From Desulfobacteraceae bacterium (GTDB taxonomy: Bacteria; Desulfobacterota; Desulfobacteria; Desulfobacterales; Desulfobacteraceae), in the NCBI GenBank assembly GCA_024225895.1, contig JAAEMC010000103.1, positions 1 to 5,728 of the forward strand: a stretch of 5,728 nucleotides of DNA. Reading direction: 5' to 3'. The translations under genes and the position numbers were made by a program. Of the stretch, positions 4,609 to 5,728 are shown piece after piece (within the stretch, counting starts at the first letter, position 1; the number at the start of each line of letters is the position of its first letter). Below the pieces are notes generated by a model. The model made no database searches. It was not told the DNA's origin and worked only from the letters and a program-made list of their open reading frames with translations.

Positions 4609-5728
4609 ATGAGAAAGCGTTTTATCGTTACTATGGCAATAACCGTAAGCCTTTTGCTGGTCTTGGCAGGACAGACACTATATGCAGGATCAAAGTGCAA
4701 GGATATTCAGAAGCTTTACAAAGGACACAAGGCTTTTGCCCATATTGAAGCCCTGGTTGGATTTGGTCCCAGAGTGGCTGGAGGAGCTGAAGAGAGAGCA
4801 GCGGCAGACTATATTGCAGCTAAAATGGAAAGGTACGGCCTTGATGTCGAAATCCAGGAATTTCCCATGGTCTATTTTGAAGATTTCGGGTCTGAACTCA
4901 GTGTGGAGGGCGGCTCTATCCTCAGCCCGAACACAATAGGCTATTCCCCGGCAGGCGTTTTCACATCTGAAATCGTCTTATGCGGTTTGGGGTATCCCTC
5001 AGACTTTCCACCGGAGGTTGCGGGCAGAATCGCCCTTATCCAGCGCGGAGAGCTCTACTTCAGTGAGAAAACAGCCAACGCTGCTGCTGCCGGGGCACTG
5101 GCTGTTATCATTTATAACAATGAAGAAGGAAACTTTTTTGGAACACTGGGTGCCATAGGTGACATTTCTGCTGTCAGCATCAGCCTTGAAGATGGCGAAT
5201 ACCTTGTAGAGCTGCTTGCCGGAGATGCTGTCGTTGTATCTTACAACGTAGATACCGAAGCTTATGAAAGCACCAGCCAGAATATCATCGGCACACTGGA
5301 AGGCACACAGCCTGAACAAGGCATTGTTTACATCGGCGGCCACTATGATTCTGTTTCAGCCGGCCCCGGTGCCAATGACAATGCTTCAGGTGCGGCCGGT
5401 ATGCTGGAAGCTGCCCGGGTCCTTGCCAAAAAAGGACACCGGACCAAAGCCACTCTGAAATTCATCGCTTTTGGTGCAGAGGAAATCGGACTGGATGGTT
5501 CCTACAATTATGTCATTGAAAACGAAGAGGAAATCACAAACAATGGTTTAGGGATGATCAATCTTGATATGATCGGAGTGGGTGACACTCTGCTCATCGG
5601 CTGTATCGGATATGCAGCACCTGATCTCACCGACTATACCCAGGAAAAAGCAGTCACAATGGGGATAGAAGATTGGGAAGCCTTTACAGCAGACACCAAC
5701 AGCGACCACACCTATTTTGAAATGGCGG
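4609..5728 (+). CDS. Secreted M28-family metallopeptidase with PA domain, partial at the window end
   Basis: The first 373 codons of an exported di-zinc aminopeptidase-type enzyme; it runs off the window without a stop. Residues 1-26 form a Sec signal peptide (RKR, hydrophobic core, LYA before the likely cut), with no lipobox cysteine. VGFGPRVAGG (50-59) is the family's N-terminal motif. An inserted PA domain spans about 115-220, with GRIALIQRG (139-147) and AAAAGALAVIIYN (158-170). The peptidase core has the expected ligands: His245 in GGHYDS, bridging Asp257 in NDNASG, general base Glu291 and ligand Glu292 in GAEEIG, Asp320 in NLDMIG, and His367 in SDHTYF. The spacing from His245 through Asp320 equals that of Streptomyces griseus aminopeptidase (85, 97, 131/132, 160) as I remember it. 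It probably releases N-terminal amino acids from peptides outside the cytoplasm; the exact specificity cannot be read from the sequence. GC is higher than in the first gene. Only the C-terminal end is missing. Confidence 0.93.
   Translation, partial: MRKRFIVTMAITVSLLLVLAGQTLYAGSKCKDIQKLYKGHKAFAHIEALVGFGPRVAGGAEERAAADYIAAKMERYGLDVEIQEFPMVYFEDFGSELSVEGGSILSPNTIGYSPAGVFTSEIVLCGLGYPSDFPPEVAGRIALIQRGELYFSEKTANAAAAGALAVIIYNNEEGNFFGTLGAIGDISAVSISLEDGEYLVELLAGDAVVVSYNVDTEAYESTSQNIIGTLEGTQPEQGIVYIGGHYDSVSAGPGANDNASGAAGMLEAARVLAKKGHRTKATLKFIAFGAEEIGLDGSYNYVIENEEEITNNGLGMINLDMIGVGDTLLIGCIGYAAPDLTDYTQEKAVTMGIEDWEAFTADTNSDHTYFEMA

Noticed and set aside
4682..4939. 85-codon plus-strand frame
   Set aside because: It is an out-of-phase shadow of the peptidase gene starting at 4609.
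4999..5343. 114-codon open frame on the minus strand
   Set aside because: It lies fully antisense to the peptidase, whose own frame carries clear PA-domain and metal-site motifs; the opposite frame has no recognisable features.

Overview
The window carries three protein genes, all on the + strand. They look like separate transcription units, because terminator-like hairpins or long non-coding gaps lie between them. Gene types and composition (AT-rich to moderate GC) fit a Gram-negative, exporting bacterium. A Desulfobacterales-like (deltaproteobacterial) host is my best guess, from the style of the orphan solute-binding protein and the MalT-like regulator. That is inference; no rRNA or other phylogenetic marker is present.

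Layout: (1) 44-826 is a small secreted solute-binding protein of the SBP_bac_3 (amino-acid-binding) type, AT-rich, with a weak terminator just after it. (2) 827-1077 is a 251-bp regulatory gap with a hairpin, a good sigma70-type promoter candidate whose -10 lies inside a palindrome, a sequence resembling the MalT box, and a second promoter candidate so close to the next start that the mRNA could be almost leaderless. (3) 1078-3711 is an 877-residue LuxR-family regulator of the MalT/LAL type (STAND ATPase, helical repeats, C-terminal LuxR HTH), followed by a hairpin with T/A tracts that could stop transcription from both sides. (4) 3712-4608 is an 897-bp stretch without a convincing intact gene. 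It is rich in inverted repeats and holds an apparently frameshifted minus-strand reading frame of about 87 codons, a perfect 9+2+9 dyad, hairpins that exclude one another, and a few very short ORFs. (5) 4609 to the window end is the first 373 codons of a secreted M28 zinc aminopeptidase-like enzyme with an inserted PA domain. It is cut by the window edge but all predicted metal and catalytic residues are already present.

How they work together: nothing ties the three genes into one pathway. A periplasmic amino-acid-type binding protein and an exported peptidase could both serve peptide or amino-acid scavenging, and the LAL regulator could control either, but this rests only on adjacency. The most useful places to look again are the repeat-rich gap 3895-4159 and the regulator's upstream region. 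I found no CRISPR array, tRNA, rRNA, complete insertion sequence or clearly new multi-gene system.
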